64,000 nt of DNA from Kineosporia rhizophila (GCF_021277265.1 NZ_JAJSOH010000011.1:124001-188000); one strand, 5' to 3'. Positions 8,773-20,558 are shown, numbered from the stretch's first letter. Program-made: numbers and translations. Notes: generated from the letters alone by a model not told the origin.

Positions 8773-10535
8773 ACCCGCAGCACCGCCACCGAGTCGGGCT
8801 GCAGCTGGGCGGTGCCGCCCGAGACCGTGACCGAACCCCAGGTGAGCTGCGGCACCGAGCCCTCGGCGACCGCAACGCCCACCGCCGAGGGGCCGATGTT
8901 CAGCACCGTGGTGAACGCGCCGCGCCGCATGGTGATCCAGGCGTCGCCGTACTCCACCGAGACCGAGTCGAACGAGTCGTTCAGCAGGTCGGGTGACGAG
9001 CGGCGCAGCGCGATCAGGTCGCGGTACCAGGTGAGCATCGCCGCGTGGTCCGGCTCGGCGGCCTCGGCCCAGTTCAGCTTGGAGGCCTCGAAGGTCGAGA
9101 GGGCCTGCGGGTCGGGCACCTCCTCGGGAGCCCAGCCGTGCGAGCCGAACTCGGCCCGGCGGCCCTTGCGCACGGCCTCGGCCAGCTCCGGGCTCTCGAA
9201 CGAGGTGAAGAACTGCCAGGGCGTGCTCGCCCCCCACTCCTCACCCATGAACAGCATCGGGGTGTAGACGCTGGTCAGCATCAGGGCGGCGGAGGCGGCC
9301 AGGCGCCCGGGGGAGACCGTGGCGCTGGGCCGGTCGCCGGTGGCGCGGTTGCCGACCTGGTCGTGGTTCTGGGTGGCGACCACGAACTGGTGACCGCGGT
9401 GCTTCTCGGCCGAGACCGGTGTGCCCCAGTGCTTCCCGCGGAAGGTGGAGTAGTCGCCGGCGTGCCGGAACGCCTCCCTGAGCACCCGGGCCAGCACCGC
9501 CGACGTCCCGAAATCGCAGTAGTAGCCCTGCGTCTCGCCGGTGACGAAGCTGTGGATCGCGTGGTGCACGTCGTCGTCCCACTGCCCGGTCATGCCCCGG
9601 CCGCCCTCGGCGACCGGCTCGACCATCACCGGGTCGTTCAGGTCGCTCTCGGCGATCAGGCTCAGCGGGCGTCCCACCGTGGCCGACAGTTCGGCCACCC
9701 GGTCGGACAGCTCGGCCAGGACGTGCCGGGGGGAGGCGTCGACCAGGGCGTGCACCGCGTCCAGGCGCAGCGCGTCGATGTGGAAGTCGCCCAGCCAGCG
9801 CAGGGCGTTGTCGATGATCCAGGAGCGCACGCCGAGGGCGCCGTCGTCGTCCAGGTTCACCGCGTCGCCCCAGGGGGTGTTGTGCGCGTCGGTGAAGTAG
9901 GGCCCGAACTCGCTGAGGTAGTTGCCGTCCGGGCCGAGGTGGTTGTACACCGCGTCGAGGCAGACCCCCAGCCCCTTCTGGTGCGCCGCGTCGACGAAGC
10001 GCTGCAGGGCCTCGGGACCGCCGTAGGCGTGGTGCACGGCGTACAGCCCGACCCCGTCGTAGCCCCAGCCGCGCTCACCCGAGAACTCGGCGACCGGCAG
10101 CAGTTCGACGATCTGGACCCCGAGGTCGACCAGGTGGCCGAGCCGCCCGATCGCCGCGTCGAGCGTGCCCTCCGGCGTGAAGGTGCCGATGTGCAGTTCG
10201 TAGAACACCGCACCGCGCGCGTCCAGACCCGGCCAGGCGGAGTCGGCCCACTGGTGCCGCGACGGGTCGAACACCCGGCTGGGCCGGTGCACCCCCTCGG
10301 GCTGCCAGGCGCTGCGCGGATCCGGCCGGGGCTCGCCGCCGTCGATCGCGAACGCGTAGTCGGTGCCGTGATCGGCCTCGGCCACCGCGAGCTTCCAGAG
10401 CCCCTCGGTCTCGGGAGTGAGCTCCTGGCCCAGCGCCGGGTCGGCCACCCGGCGCATCGGCTCGCGCCGGTCGAGGGCGGGCAGGTGCAACATGACGCGG
10501 GAGGCGGAAGGCGCCCAGACGGTGAACTCGTGCAC
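8763..10535 (-). CDS. treZ: malto-oligosyltrehalose trehalohydrolase
   Basis: A GH13 enzyme of 590 residues. It begins with a short E-set domain (FTVWAPSASRVMLHL) and continues with the TreZ signature YELHIGTFTPEGTLDAAI. The catalytic regions are DAVYNHLGPDGN, IDALRLDAVHAL (nucleophile Asp), LIAESDLNDP (acid Glu) and VATQNHDQVGNRATG. TreZ releases free trehalose from the maltooligosyl-trehalose made by TreY. The start is GTG 10535. The gene is on the same strand as treY and glgX but separated from treY by the plus-strand SDR and ppk2 genes, so it needs its own promoter in the 60-bp gap shared with the SDR gene. Confidence 0.95.
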   Translation of the reverse strand: MHEFTVWAPSASRVMLHLPALDRREPMRRVADPALGQELTPETEGLWKLAVAEADHGTDYAFAIDGGEPRPDPRSAWQPEGVHRPSRVFDPSRHQWADSAWPGLDARGAVFYELHIGTFTPEGTLDAAIGRLGHLVDLGVQIVELLPVAEFSGERGWGYDGVGLYAVHHAYGGPEALQRFVDAAHQKGLGVCLDAVYNHLGPDGNYLSEFGPYFTDAHNTPWGDAVNLDDDGALGVRSWIIDNALRWLGDFHIDALRLDAVHALVDASPRHVLAELSDRVAELSATVGRPLSLIAESDLNDPVMVEPVAEGGRGMTGQWDDDVHHAIHSFVTGETQGYYCDFGTSAVLARVLREAFRHAGDYSTFRGKHWGTPVSAEKHRGHQFVVATQNHDQVGNRATGDRPSATVSPGRLAASAALMLTSVYTPMLFMGEEWGASTPWQFFTSFESPELAEAVRKGRRAEFGSHGWAPEEVPDPQALSTFEASKLNWAEAAEPDHAAMLTWYRDLIALRRSSPDLLNDSFDSVSVEYGDAWITMRRGAFTTVLNIGPSAVGVAVAEGSVPQLTWGSVTVSGGTAQLQPDSVAVLRVQG

Positions 10536-10583
10536 GGGGCCAGCCTGTCAGACATTCGCCGGGTCCACCTGCGGACGGGGAGC

Positions 10584-10589
10584 TAACGT
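10584..10589 (+). promoter_or_regulatory. candidate -10 for a leaderless SDR transcript
   Basis: TAACGT fits the actinobacterial TANNNT -10 consensus and ends 6 nt before the ATG at 10596. Transcription would therefore start at or next to the initiator A. No ribosome site is seen in front of the ATG, which agrees with a leaderless mRNA. Confidence 0.4.
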
Positions 10590-10595
10590 GGCCGC

Positions 10596-11357
10596 ATGCC
10601 CACCGCACTCGTCACCGGCCCCACCGCAGGCATCGGCACGGCGTTCGCCCGCCGGCTGGCCCGCGACGGGTACCAGCTCGTCCTGGTCGCCCGCGACGCC
10701 GGGCGCCTGGCCCAGCTGGCCCGCGAACTCGGCGGGGCCGAGGTGATCGTGGCCGACCTCGCCGTGCCCGAGCAGCGGCGGGCCGTGGTGGAACGGCTTC
10801 AGGACGGGTCGCGCCCGGTCGATCTGCTGGTCAACAACGCGGGGGTCGGCGGGCAGGGAGAGTTCTGGAGCACCCCGTTCGACCGGTTGCACCAACAGCT
10901 CGAGCTGAACGTCACCGCGGTGGTCGAGCTGACCCACGCGGCGCTTCCGGGCATGCGGGCGAGAGGAGCGGGGGCGGTGATCAACGTGGCCAGCGTGGCC
11001 GGGCTGACCCCCGGTCGCGGAAGCACCTACACCGCCAGCAAGGCCTACGTGATCGCGCTGAGCGAGGGGCTGGCCAACGGGCTGAGCGGCACCGGCGTGC
11101 GGGTGCAGGCGCTGTGTCCGGGGTTCACCCACACCGAGTTCCACGCCCGCGCCGGGATCGACATGGCCTGGGCGCCGGAGGCGCTCTGGCTGGAGGCCGA
11201 CTTCGTGGTCGACGAGTCGCTGAGAGACCTGCAGCGCGACGTGATCGTCTCGATCCCCAGCGTGCGGTACAAGGCCCTGGTGACGGCCTCGCGGCTGGTG
11301 CCCCGCAGCGTCACCCGCTTCTTCGCGGCCCGGCTGGGTGGCCGGTCGCGCAACTGA
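10596..11357 (+). CDS. SDR family oxidoreductase
   Basis: A classical short-chain dehydrogenase of 253 residues with ALVTGPTAGIGTAFARRLA (Rossmann glycine motif), VNNAGVGGQGEF, INVASVAGLTPGRGSTYTASKAYV (Ser-Tyr-Lys catalytic set) and ALCPGFTHTEF. The glycine motif followed by an Arg-containing strand (VLVARDAGRL) suggests NADP preference. The substrate is unknown. It lies directly before ppk2 on the plus strand (26-bp gap), and the pair sits as an island inside the minus-strand trehalose genes. Confidence 0.88.
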   Translation: MPTALVTGPTAGIGTAFARRLARDGYQLVLVARDAGRLAQLARELGGAEVIVADLAVPEQRRAVVERLQDGSRPVDLLVNNAGVGGQGEFWSTPFDRLHQQLELNVTAVVELTHAALPGMRARGAGAVINVASVAGLTPGRGSTYTASKAYVIALSEGLANGLSGTGVRVQALCPGFTHTEFHARAGIDMAWAPEALWLEADFVVDESLRDLQRDVIVSIPSVRYKALVTASRLVPRSVTRFFAARLGGRSRN

Positions 11358-11383
11358 GTCCTCCCGACCAGAAAGGCTTTCCA

Positions 11384-12286
11384 GTGGCGAAGAGCAGACC
11401 TAAGGACGAGGGTGGGCCTGAGAGCGGGTCGGTGACCCCGGGGCGGCTGGCCGGGTTGCTACGGGTCGGAAAGGGTTTCGACCTGAGCCGGACCGACTCG
11501 TCGGCAACGCCCGGGTTCTCCGGGGGCCGGGCCGACGGAGAGGTGGCCCTGGCGCTGGGCGCCGCCCAGCTCTCGGAACTTCAGGAGCGGCTCTTCGCCG
11601 CCGGTTTCAGCGGTTCCAGCCGGGCCAACGTGCTCCTGATCATTCAGGGTATGGACACCTCCGGAAAGGGTGGCATCGTCCGGCACGTGGTCGGGGCGGT
11701 CGACCCACAAGGGGTGCGGCACACCGCGTTCAAGGCGCCGACCCCCGAGGAACTGGCCCACGACTTCCTCTGGCGGGTGCGCCCTCGGGTGCCCGGGCCG
11801 GGCCTGATCGGCGTGTTCGACCGCTCGCACTACGAGGACGTGCTGATCGTGCGGGTGCACGACCTGGTACCGAAGTCCGAGTGGGAGCCGCGGTACGAGG
11901 CGATCCGCCGGTTCGAGGCCGAGCTGGCCGCCCAGGGCACGGTGATCGTCAAGGTGATGCTGCACATCTCGCCGGCCGAGCAGCTGCGCCGGCTGGAGAA
12001 GCGGCTGTACCGGCCGGACAAGTACTGGAAGTACAGCGTGGCCGACCTGGACGAGCACGCCTTCTGGGACAAGTACCAGAAGGCGTACCAGGCCGCGCTC
12101 ACCCGCTGCTCGGCGGAGGGCGCGCCCTGGTACGTGGTCCCGGCCGACCGGAAGTGGTACGCCCGGTGGGCAGTTCAGAGCCTGCTGATCGACGCGCTCA
12201 CCCGGATCGACCCGCAGTGGCCACCAGCCGGGTTCGACGTGCAGGCCGAACGAACCCGGCTGAAAGCCCTTCTGGCTAGCGGGTGA
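11384..12286 (+). CDS. ppk2: polyphosphate kinase 2 family (PPK2)
   Basis: A protein of 300 residues with the PPK2 core: Walker A in IIQGMDTSGKGGIV, the Walker B/lid stretch GVFDRSHYEDVLIVRVHDLV, and the terminal PWYVVPADRKWYARWAV signature. PPK2 enzymes move phosphate between polyphosphate and nucleotides; the length and single-domain form fit class I or III, which phosphorylate ADP/GDP or AMP. The start is GTG 11384 (MAKSRPKDEGG), 26 bp after the SDR gene, with only a weak GAAAGG site. The 3' end overlaps the convergent treY gene by 11 bp. Confidence 0.93.
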   Translation: MAKSRPKDEGGPESGSVTPGRLAGLLRVGKGFDLSRTDSSATPGFSGGRADGEVALALGAAQLSELQERLFAAGFSGSSRANVLLIIQGMDTSGKGGIVRHVVGAVDPQGVRHTAFKAPTPEELAHDFLWRVRPRVPGPGLIGVFDRSHYEDVLIVRVHDLVPKSEWEPRYEAIRRFEAELAAQGTVIVKVMLHISPAEQLRRLEKRLYRPDKYWKYSVADLDEHAFWDKYQKAYQAALTRCSAEGAPWYVVPADRKWYARWAVQSLLIDALTRIDPQWPPAGFDVQAERTRLKALLASG

Positions 12287-14696
12287 GCAGGGCCACCGGG
12301 TAGGTGTTCAGCAGGTCGGCCAGCCTCGCCGGTCCGCCCTCGAACGTCTGCCCGGTGAGCTGGTCCGTCCACGAGCCCTCCGGCAGCACCACCACCGACG
12401 TTCCCCAGCCACCGGCGTCCTCAAGTGTGAGAGGCAACCGCGTGGCCAGGGTGACCGCTCGCACGTCGCCGTCCACCCCTCGTCCGAAAGCAACTGCGTG
12501 CCCGGACGAGGTGGGCAGGGGGGTGTACGAACCGCCGGTGAACCACTCCGGGTGTTCCCGCCGCAGGTGCAGGGCGGCCCGGGTGACCAGAAGCTTCTCC
12601 GCGTCCAGACGCTCCTTCTCGGCCACCTCGCCGATCGTGCCGGACTCGATCGCCGACAGAAGACGCTCGCGGTAGCCGTAGTCGACCGGGCGGCGGTTGT
12701 CGGGGTCGACCAGGGAGAGATCGACGATCTCGGTGCCCTGGTAGACGTCCGGCACCCCGGGCATGGTGAGCTGGACGAGCTTCTGGCCCAGGATCGCCGC
12801 GCGCACGCCCGGCTCGATCCGCTGCCCGAACTCCTGCACGCTGGAGAGGATCTCGCGGTCGCCCAGCACCGAACGGGCGAAAGCCTCCACACCTTCGTCG
12901 AAGTCGGTGTTCGGGCTGGTCCAGGAGGTGAGCTGCTTGGCCTCGCGGGTGGCCTTGGACAGGTAGGCAACGATCCGGTCCGCGTCCGGCGCACCGTGCG
13001 GCCCGAAGGTGGCCACCAGCGTCTGCCAGAACAGGTACTCGGTGGACGCGTCCGGGAAACCGCCCGCCGAGCGGTACTTCGCGGCCTGCCGGTGCCACTG
13101 CTGCACCGACTCGGCCCAGTCCCAGGTGACCTCGCTGATCGGGGTCAGCCGGGCCCGGGCGTCCTCCGAGCGCTTGGTGTCGTGCGTGGACAGCGTGGTC
13201 ATCGTGCCCGGCCAGTCCTCGGCCAGACGCGCGGCGAAGGTGTGGAACTCGTCGGCGCTCACCCCGAAGTGCTCCGGCTCGCCGCCCACCTCGTTCAGCG
13301 AGATCAGCCGGTGGTAGCGGTAGAACGTGGTGTCCTCGATGCCCTTGGCCATCACCGGGCCGCAGGTCTGCTGGAACCGGGTGACCAGCTCGGCCCGCCG
13401 CGGGTCGGTGCCGGCCTTCTCCCCGTCCTGCAAAATGGCCAGCACGGCGGCCAGAGCGGGCCGGAACTGCGGGGCCACGCGCTGCTCGGCCACCCCGTAG
13501 GCGGTCCCGAGCGTGGCCAGGGCCTCGTCGGGGGCGGCCTCGCCAGGCACCACGTAGGCCCGGTACTGGTCCATCGCCACCAGTAGCTCGACCACCGCGG
13601 TGTGCAGCTCGCGCCGGGTGAAGTCGGCCAGATCCGGCTCCGCGTCGCGGATCTCGGCGAGCAGGTCGGTCAGCCGCCGCACCTCGGTGTTCAGGCTGGT
13701 GTCGATGATCTGCCGCTTGGAGGCCTCGACGATCTCCTCGAGCGTGCGCCGGTCGCCGGTGAACTCGGTGAGCAGCTCCGACAGCGGGGAGGCGCCGGCC
13801 GGGTCGACGAACAGGCCGCCGATCCGGTTGAGCGCGTCGTAACCGGTGGTGCCGGCGCAGGGCCAGTCCTCCGGGAGGGTCTCGTGGCCCTCCAGGATCT
13901 TCTCCACCACCACCCAGGCGTTGTCGGTCAGCTCGGCCAGGTCGCGCAGGTAGCCGCGGGGATCGGCCAGGCCGTCCGGGTGGTCGATCCGCAGCCCGGC
14001 CAGCGAGCCGTTCTTGACCAGCTCACCGATCAGGGCGTGGGTGGCGTCGAAGACCGGCTTGTTCTCCACCCGCACCGCGATCAGCGTGGTGACGTCGAAG
14101 AACCGGCGGTAGTTCAGCTCCTCGTCGGAGGTGCGCCAGAACGCCAGGCGGTACCACTGCTGCGCGAGAAGTTCCGGCAGCGGCAGGTTCTCGGTGCCCG
14201 GGCGGATCGGGAACTCGTGGTCGTAGTAGCGCACCACCCCGTCCTGCACTGAGATCTCGCCCGCAGCAAGCACCTTCGGCAGCCGGTCGCCCAGCACGGG
14301 CACGATCACCCGTCCGGGCGCCCAGTTCACGTCGAACCAGCTCGCGTACTCCGATTCGGGCCCGTGCTGCAGCAGCGACCAGTACTGGGCGTTCAGCCGG
14401 GCCGGGGTGGGCACGGCCATGTGGTTGGGCACCACGTCGGCGACCGCGGCCAGCCCGGCCGCCCGCAACGACGCGATCATCGCGTCGAAGGCCGGGCGGC
14501 CACCGGCGTCCTCGGACAGTTCGTCGTGCGCCACCACGTCGTACCCGTGCCCGGATCCCGGGGTGGCCCGCAGGATCGGGGACAGGTAGGCGTGGGTGGT
14601 GCCCAGGCGGGCCAGGTACGCGGCGCGCGCACCCACGTCCGTGAATCCGAACGAGTCCCTGACCTGGAAACGATAGGTGGAAACGGGGGTGCTCAA
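12276..14696 (-). CDS. treY: malto-oligosyltrehalose synthase
   Basis: A GH13 enzyme of 806 residues that starts STYRFQVRDSFGFTDV, with the typical ATPGSGHGYDVVAHDEL early in the barrel. Catalytic regions are VADVVPNHMAV, GLRIDHPDGLADPRGYL (nucleophile Asp), VVVEKILEGHETLPEDW (acid Glu) and STHDTKRSEDARAR. TreY converts the reducing end of a glucan to an alpha,alpha-1,1 bond, the step before TreZ. It starts 6 bp after the glgX stop, so the two are one transcription unit; glgX supplies debranched chains. The 3' end overlaps convergent ppk2. Confidence 0.95.
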   Translation of the reverse strand: MSTPVSTYRFQVRDSFGFTDVGARAAYLARLGTTHAYLSPILRATPGSGHGYDVVAHDELSEDAGGRPAFDAMIASLRAAGLAAVADVVPNHMAVPTPARLNAQYWSLLQHGPESEYASWFDVNWAPGRVIVPVLGDRLPKVLAAGEISVQDGVVRYYDHEFPIRPGTENLPLPELLAQQWYRLAFWRTSDEELNYRRFFDVTTLIAVRVENKPVFDATHALIGELVKNGSLAGLRIDHPDGLADPRGYLRDLAELTDNAWVVVEKILEGHETLPEDWPCAGTTGYDALNRIGGLFVDPAGASPLSELLTEFTGDRRTLEEIVEASKRQIIDTSLNTEVRRLTDLLAEIRDAEPDLADFTRRELHTAVVELLVAMDQYRAYVVPGEAAPDEALATLGTAYGVAEQRVAPQFRPALAAVLAILQDGEKAGTDPRRAELVTRFQQTCGPVMAKGIEDTTFYRYHRLISLNEVGGEPEHFGVSADEFHTFAARLAEDWPGTMTTLSTHDTKRSEDARARLTPISEVTWDWAESVQQWHRQAAKYRSAGGFPDASTEYLFWQTLVATFGPHGAPDADRIVAYLSKATREAKQLTSWTSPNTDFDEGVEAFARSVLGDREILSSVQEFGQRIEPGVRAAILGQKLVQLTMPGVPDVYQGTEIVDLSLVDPDNRRPVDYGYRERLLSAIESGTIGEVAEKERLDAEKLLVTRAALHLRREHPEWFTGGSYTPLPTSSGHAVAFGRGVDGDVRAVTLATRLPLTLEDAGGWGTSVVVLPEGSWTDQLTGQTFEGGPARLADLLNTYPVALLTR

Positions 14697-14702
14697 GAAG
14701 AT

Positions 14703-16991
<2,289 letters not shown>

Positions 16992-17233
16992 GAACTTCCC
17001 GACTCCGAAACTCGAACTGCGCCTCGTGTACTGCCCACCGGACGCGTCTCGCAACACTGCGAGGCGCGCCGGAATCACGTGCATTGTTGCGGCTCGGCCC
17101 GCGCCCCGCCGGTCAGGGGGTGGCGACTCGCCGGTACGAACCGGAAGGGGTGGAATTGTCTCCGGTTCGGGTCGTGTTCGGATGTCCCCAGGATGACAGG
17201 CGTCACAGGCGGTCGCGGCGATTTCCCGCGTGC
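16992..17233 (-). promoter_or_regulatory. promoter region of glgX-treY with palindromes
   Basis: This 242-bp gap separates the AidB-like gene from glgX, both on the minus strand. It holds a perfect 6-bp inverted repeat CTCGCA-acac-TGCGAG at 17048-17063 and a CCGGT-acga-ACCGG palindrome further on. Either could bind a regulator of the trehalose genes. No clear -35/-10 pair was identified. Confidence 0.35.
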
Positions 17234-18925
17234 CTATCCGGGCAGTGAGCGTTCCACGATCATCTGAGTGGCCTTGCGGCCCACCGGGAGAGTGCCGTAG
17301 AGAGTGCCGCCGCTGCCCGCCACCCGGGTGGTCAGGAAGGTGGACGCCACCGGTTCCGGAGCGCAGCGCACCAGCAGGGACGCCTGGAGCACCACCCCGA
17401 GCCGCTCCACCATCCAGCGGGCCCCGGCCTCCACCGCCGCCGGGTCGCGGCGGGCCTCGCGGGAGGCCGCCATCAGGAAGCCCGCCACCTCGTCCATCGC
17501 CCGGTCGAGCCGGGGGTCGGAGCCGCGGCCGCGGTCGATCTCGGCCAGCAGCACCTCCATCGAGCGGGGCTGCACCGCCATCGCCCGCAGCACGTCGAGC
17601 GCGCTGATGTTGCCCGGGCCCTCCCACAGCGGCCCGACCAGCGAGTCCCGGAACACCCGGGCCAGGCCGTGCTCCTCGACGTAGCCGTTGCCGCCCAGGC
17701 ACTCCAGGGCCTCGGCGACCACCCCGGTGGCCCGCTTGCAGACCCAGAACTTGGCCACTGGCACCGCAGCCCGCAGCAGCTCGGTCTCGCCGGCGTCGAC
17801 CGCGGCGGCCAGCCGCATCGCCAGCACCGTGGCCGCCTCGCTCTCCAGCGCCAGGTCGGCCAGCACGTTCTGCATCAACGGCTTCTCGCTGAGCACCGAG
17901 CCGAACGTCTCGCGGTGCCGGCAGTGGTGCACCGCGCGGGCCACGGCCTGGCGCATCTGCCCGGCCGAGCGCAGCACCGCGTCCAGCCGGGTGGCGGTGA
18001 GCATGCCGGTCATCGCCCGCAGCCCCTTGCCCTCCTCGCCCAGGCGGGCGGCCCAGGTGCCGTCCAGCTCCACCTCGGCCGGCCGGTCGGAGCGGGTGCC
18101 CACCGCGTTCTTCAGCCGCAGCAGGCGCCAGGTGTTGCGGGTGCCGTCGGTGAGCACCCGGGGCACCACGAAGGCGGTGAGCCCGCGGTCCGCGGTGGCC
18201 AGCACCAGGAACACGTCGCTCATCGGCGACGAGACGAACCACTTCTGCCCGGTCAGCCGGTAGATGTGCTCGCCCTCGACCGGGGCGTTGCCGGCCGAGC
18301 CGGAAAGATCGGGCATCGGGGTGGCCACGGTGGTGCCGGCCTTCGGGTCGGAACCGCCCTGGCGCTCGGTGACCGCCATCCCGGCCAGGCAGCCGAGCTT
18401 CTCGCCGGGGGCCCGGAAGGCCGAGTCGTAGGAGCGGGCGGCCAGCCGCGGGCGCCAGATCGCGTCCAGCCCGGGGTCGATCCGCAGCGAGGGGACGGCC
18501 GCGTAGCTGGTGCTCAGCGAGGACAGGTGGCCGCCCTCGACCTGCGACCAGACGATCATTGCGGCGGCCCGGCCGGTGTGTGCGGCCACCGGGGCGGAGC
18601 TGTCCCAGGCGGCGGCGGTGAGCCCGGCCCGCACCCCGGACTGCATCAGCCGGTGCCAGGCCGGGTGGTACTCCACCTCGTCCACCCGGCGCCCGTGCGG
18701 GTCGTGGGTACGCAGGGTGGGCGGGAACCGGTCGACCGCGTCGGCCCAGCCCAGCGAGCGCGGTGCCCCGGCGAGGCGGCCCAGGTCGCGCAGCCGGGCC
18801 AGGTGGGCCTTGCCCTCGTGCCGTTCGACCGCCTCGACCAGCACCTGGTCCTCGGAGAACACGTCGCGGTCGGCCGGCGCGGGCACCAGATTCAGTGCGT
18901 CGTCGGATTCGGCCACGAACGTCAC
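17234..18925 (-). CDS. aidB: AidB-like acyl-CoA dehydrogenase family flavoprotein
   Basis: A protein of about 563 residues. It matches AidB more than ordinary acyl-CoA dehydrogenases: GMAVTERQGGSDPKAGTT, TGQKWFVSSPMSDVFLVLA, RLKNAVGTRSDRPAEVELDG, GLRAMTGMLTATRLDAV, HCRHRETFGSVLSEKPLMQ and ECLGGNGYVEEHGLARVFRD then GPLWEGPGNISALDVLRAM. AidB in E. coli is an FAD protein of the adaptive response to DNA alkylation. The GTG at 18925 (VTFVAESDDALN) is preferred over a longer start because the AidB N-terminal region begins about there. No ada/alkB gene is adjacent, so a DNA repair role rests on homology alone. Confidence 0.85.
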   Translation of the reverse strand: MTFVAESDDALNLVPAPADRDVFSEDQVLVEAVERHEGKAHLARLRDLGRLAGAPRSLGWADAVDRFPPTLRTHDPHGRRVDEVEYHPAWHRLMQSGVRAGLTAAAWDSSAPVAAHTGRAAAMIVWSQVEGGHLSSLSTSYAAVPSLRIDPGLDAIWRPRLAARSYDSAFRAPGEKLGCLAGMAVTERQGGSDPKAGTTVATPMPDLSGSAGNAPVEGEHIYRLTGQKWFVSSPMSDVFLVLATADRGLTAFVVPRVLTDGTRNTWRLLRLKNAVGTRSDRPAEVELDGTWAARLGEEGKGLRAMTGMLTATRLDAVLRSAGQMRQAVARAVHHCRHRETFGSVLSEKPLMQNVLADLALESEAATVLAMRLAAAVDAGETELLRAAVPVAKFWVCKRATGVVAEALECLGGNGYVEEHGLARVFRDSLVGPLWEGPGNISALDVLRAMAVQPRSMEVLLAEIDRGRGSDPRLDRAMDEVAGFLMAASREARRDPAAVEAGARWMVERLGVVLQASLLVRCAPEPVASTFLTTRVAGSGGTLYGTLPVGRKATQMIVERSLPG

Positions 18926-19104
18926 CGTACCGACCGACACCCCGGTACACCGACAAGCCGGTAACAAGCCCACCTCAACGGCGAGTCGTGTCGCCCGCTC
19001 CTCCCGGGTGTCAGGTCACGCGGGCGTCTCGGGCGGATCTCGGGCGGATCTCGGTCTCGCGTGGTCCTGGTCACCAGGTCGGCGGCAGCCCGGCCGATGC
19101 GTTA

Positions 19105-19132
19105 CTGACCGGCTGGGAAAGATAGGTACGGT
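19105..19132 (+). promoter_or_regulatory. candidate promoter for the first BrkB gene
   Basis: CTGACC (19105-19110) and TACGGT (19127-19132) are separated by 16 bp and resemble an actinobacterial housekeeping promoter. Transcription from it would start near 19139. That leaves the SD-preceded GTG at 19173 inside the transcript but excludes the upstream GTG at 19131. The same intergenic region carries a doubled GGGCGGATCTC word at about 19030-19052. Confidence 0.35.
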
Positions 19133-19172
19133 GACCGGCGTGGTCACCGATGCGGGCGCGAGGGGGAGAGTG

Positions 19173-20387
19173 GTGCCGGTGACAGCGGCGCAACCTCCGG
19201 CCCTGGGCTCCGTCCGCCGGCTCCTGGCCCTGCTGTGGTGGCTGACCACCGAGACCACCCGGATCTGCCTGCGCTACCGGGTCACCGGCCTGGCCGCCGA
19301 GGTGGGCTTCTTCGCCCTGCTCTCGCTGCCCCCGCTGGTCCTCGGGCTGGTCGGCAGCATCGGCTTCGTGGGCGACCTGATGGGCGCCGAGGCGGTGGGC
19401 GACCTGCGGGGCCGGTTGCGCGAGCTGACCCTGACCTTCCTCACCGCGGAGAGCGTCAGCTCGGTCATCCTGCCCACCTTCGACCAGGTCGTCGGGGCCG
19501 GCCGGGCGGACATCGTCTCGCTCGGTTTCGTGCTCTCGCTGTGGTCGGGCTCGCGGGTGCTGAACGTCTACCTGGACACCGTGTCGATCATGTACGGGCT
19601 GGGCGGGCTGCGCGGCATCGTCCGGACCCGGGTGCTCTCGTTCTCGCTCTACTGCCTGGCCCTGGTGGTCGGCATCGTGGTGATCCCGCTGGTCCTGATC
19701 GGGCCCGGCTGGCTCTCCCGGGTGCTGTACGGGGCCGGCTGGAACACCCTGGGCGACATCGGCGGCTCGGACTGGGTGTACTGGCCGGTGGTCTCGTTCG
19801 CCACCGTGGCCGGCATCGCCGGGCTCTACCACCTCTCCACGCCGATCCGCTCGCGCTGGTACCGCGACGTGCCGGGGGCGCTTCTGGCGCTGACCATCTG
19901 GGTGCTGACCAGTTTCGTGCTGCGCTGGGCGCTGAACGAGTCGGTCGGCGGCACCTCCATCTACGGCCCCCTGGCCACCCCGATCGTGGTGCTGATCTGG
20001 CTGTACTTCCTGGCGATCGCGGTGCTGATCGGGGCGGCCCTGAACGCGGCGATCGACGAGCGCTGGCCTACCCCCGACCGGATCGAGGCGCGGGCGCGGG
20101 TGCGTGAGCGGCACGAGGCCGCAGTGGCCGGGCTGCCGGAGAACGTTGCGGAAGCAGCCGAGACGGTGCCTGAGCCGCCGGAGACCCTCACCCCGCTCGA
20201 TCCGCGTCCGACGTTCGCCCAGCCCGTCGTCCCCATGCCGGTACCCGAGGCCGATCCGGTCGATCCGGCCGACGACGAGCCGTTCCCGCCGATCCGGACC
20301 GGACCCGAGACCAAGCCGAACCCGGCGGTCCAGTCGTGGCGGACGTCCACCATCGACTCCGACCCCACCGAGGACAGCGACCGCTGA
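19173..20387 (+). CDS. YihY/BrkB family inner-membrane protein (copy 1)
   Basis: A membrane protein of about 404 residues. An N-terminal LLALLWWLTTETTRICLRYR segment is followed by the family pattern EVGFFALLSLPPLVLGLVG and five more hydrophobic helices, ending with the conserved GPLATPIVVLIWLYFLAIAVLIGAALNA. Helices fill roughly residues 30-300; the last 100 are acidic and Pro-rich (PEPPETLTPLDP). BrkB/YihY proteins are multi-pass membrane proteins of unclear function. The start is GTG 19173 because AGGGGGAG lies 5 bp before it. A second family member lies about 4 kb downstream with a different tail. The gene is divergent from the AidB-like gene. Confidence 0.85.
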   Translation: MPVTAAQPPALGSVRRLLALLWWLTTETTRICLRYRVTGLAAEVGFFALLSLPPLVLGLVGSIGFVGDLMGAEAVGDLRGRLRELTLTFLTAESVSSVILPTFDQVVGAGRADIVSLGFVLSLWSGSRVLNVYLDTVSIMYGLGGLRGIVRTRVLSFSLYCLALVVGIVVIPLVLIGPGWLSRVLYGAGWNTLGDIGGSDWVYWPVVSFATVAGIAGLYHLSTPIRSRWYRDVPGALLALTIWVLTSFVLRWALNESVGGTSIYGPLATPIVVLIWLYFLAIAVLIGAALNAAIDERWPTPDRIEARARVRERHEAAVAGLPENVAEAAETVPEPPETLTPLDPRPTFAQPVVPMPVPEADPVDPADDEPFPPIRTGPETKPNPAVQSWRTSTIDSDPTEDSDR

Positions 20388-20453
20388 GGCTGCCCGACGT
20401 CCCCGCCGGAAAATCAGGCGACATCGTCGCCGCAGTTGCCTACCTTGGAAGTG

Positions 20454-20550
20454 CGCCGGGAAACAGCCCGGCGAGCATCCCCGAGCCACACCGGGCGAAC
20501 CGGTCGTGGCGCGGGAGTCGTAGCGACGCGCCTTCGTGGCGCAGGGGAGG
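20454..20550 (+). promoter_or_regulatory. structured 5' leader ahead of the micro-ORF and rsgA
   Basis: Two strong hairpins occupy the leader: CGCCGGG-aaacag-CCCGGCG at 20454-20473 (7 bp, perfect) and GCGCC-ttcgt-GGCGC at 20528-20542 (5 bp). The second ends just before a GGGGAGG ribosome site at 20544-20550 that serves the 26-codon ORF. I compared it by eye with the cobalamin, SAM, TPP, c-di-AMP and M-box cores and saw no match, so it is listed only as a structured leader. Confidence 0.4.
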
Positions 20551-20558
20551 AGGTCGAG

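Noticed and set aside
10596-12286. SDR-ppk2 island as a mobile element
   Set aside because: No transposase, terminal inverted repeats or target duplications were seen, and codon use matches the surroundings.
20454-20550. Known riboswitch in the rsgA leader
   Set aside because: Hairpins are real, but no cobalamin, SAM, TPP, c-di-AMP or M-box core could be recognised by eye; kept only as a structured leader.
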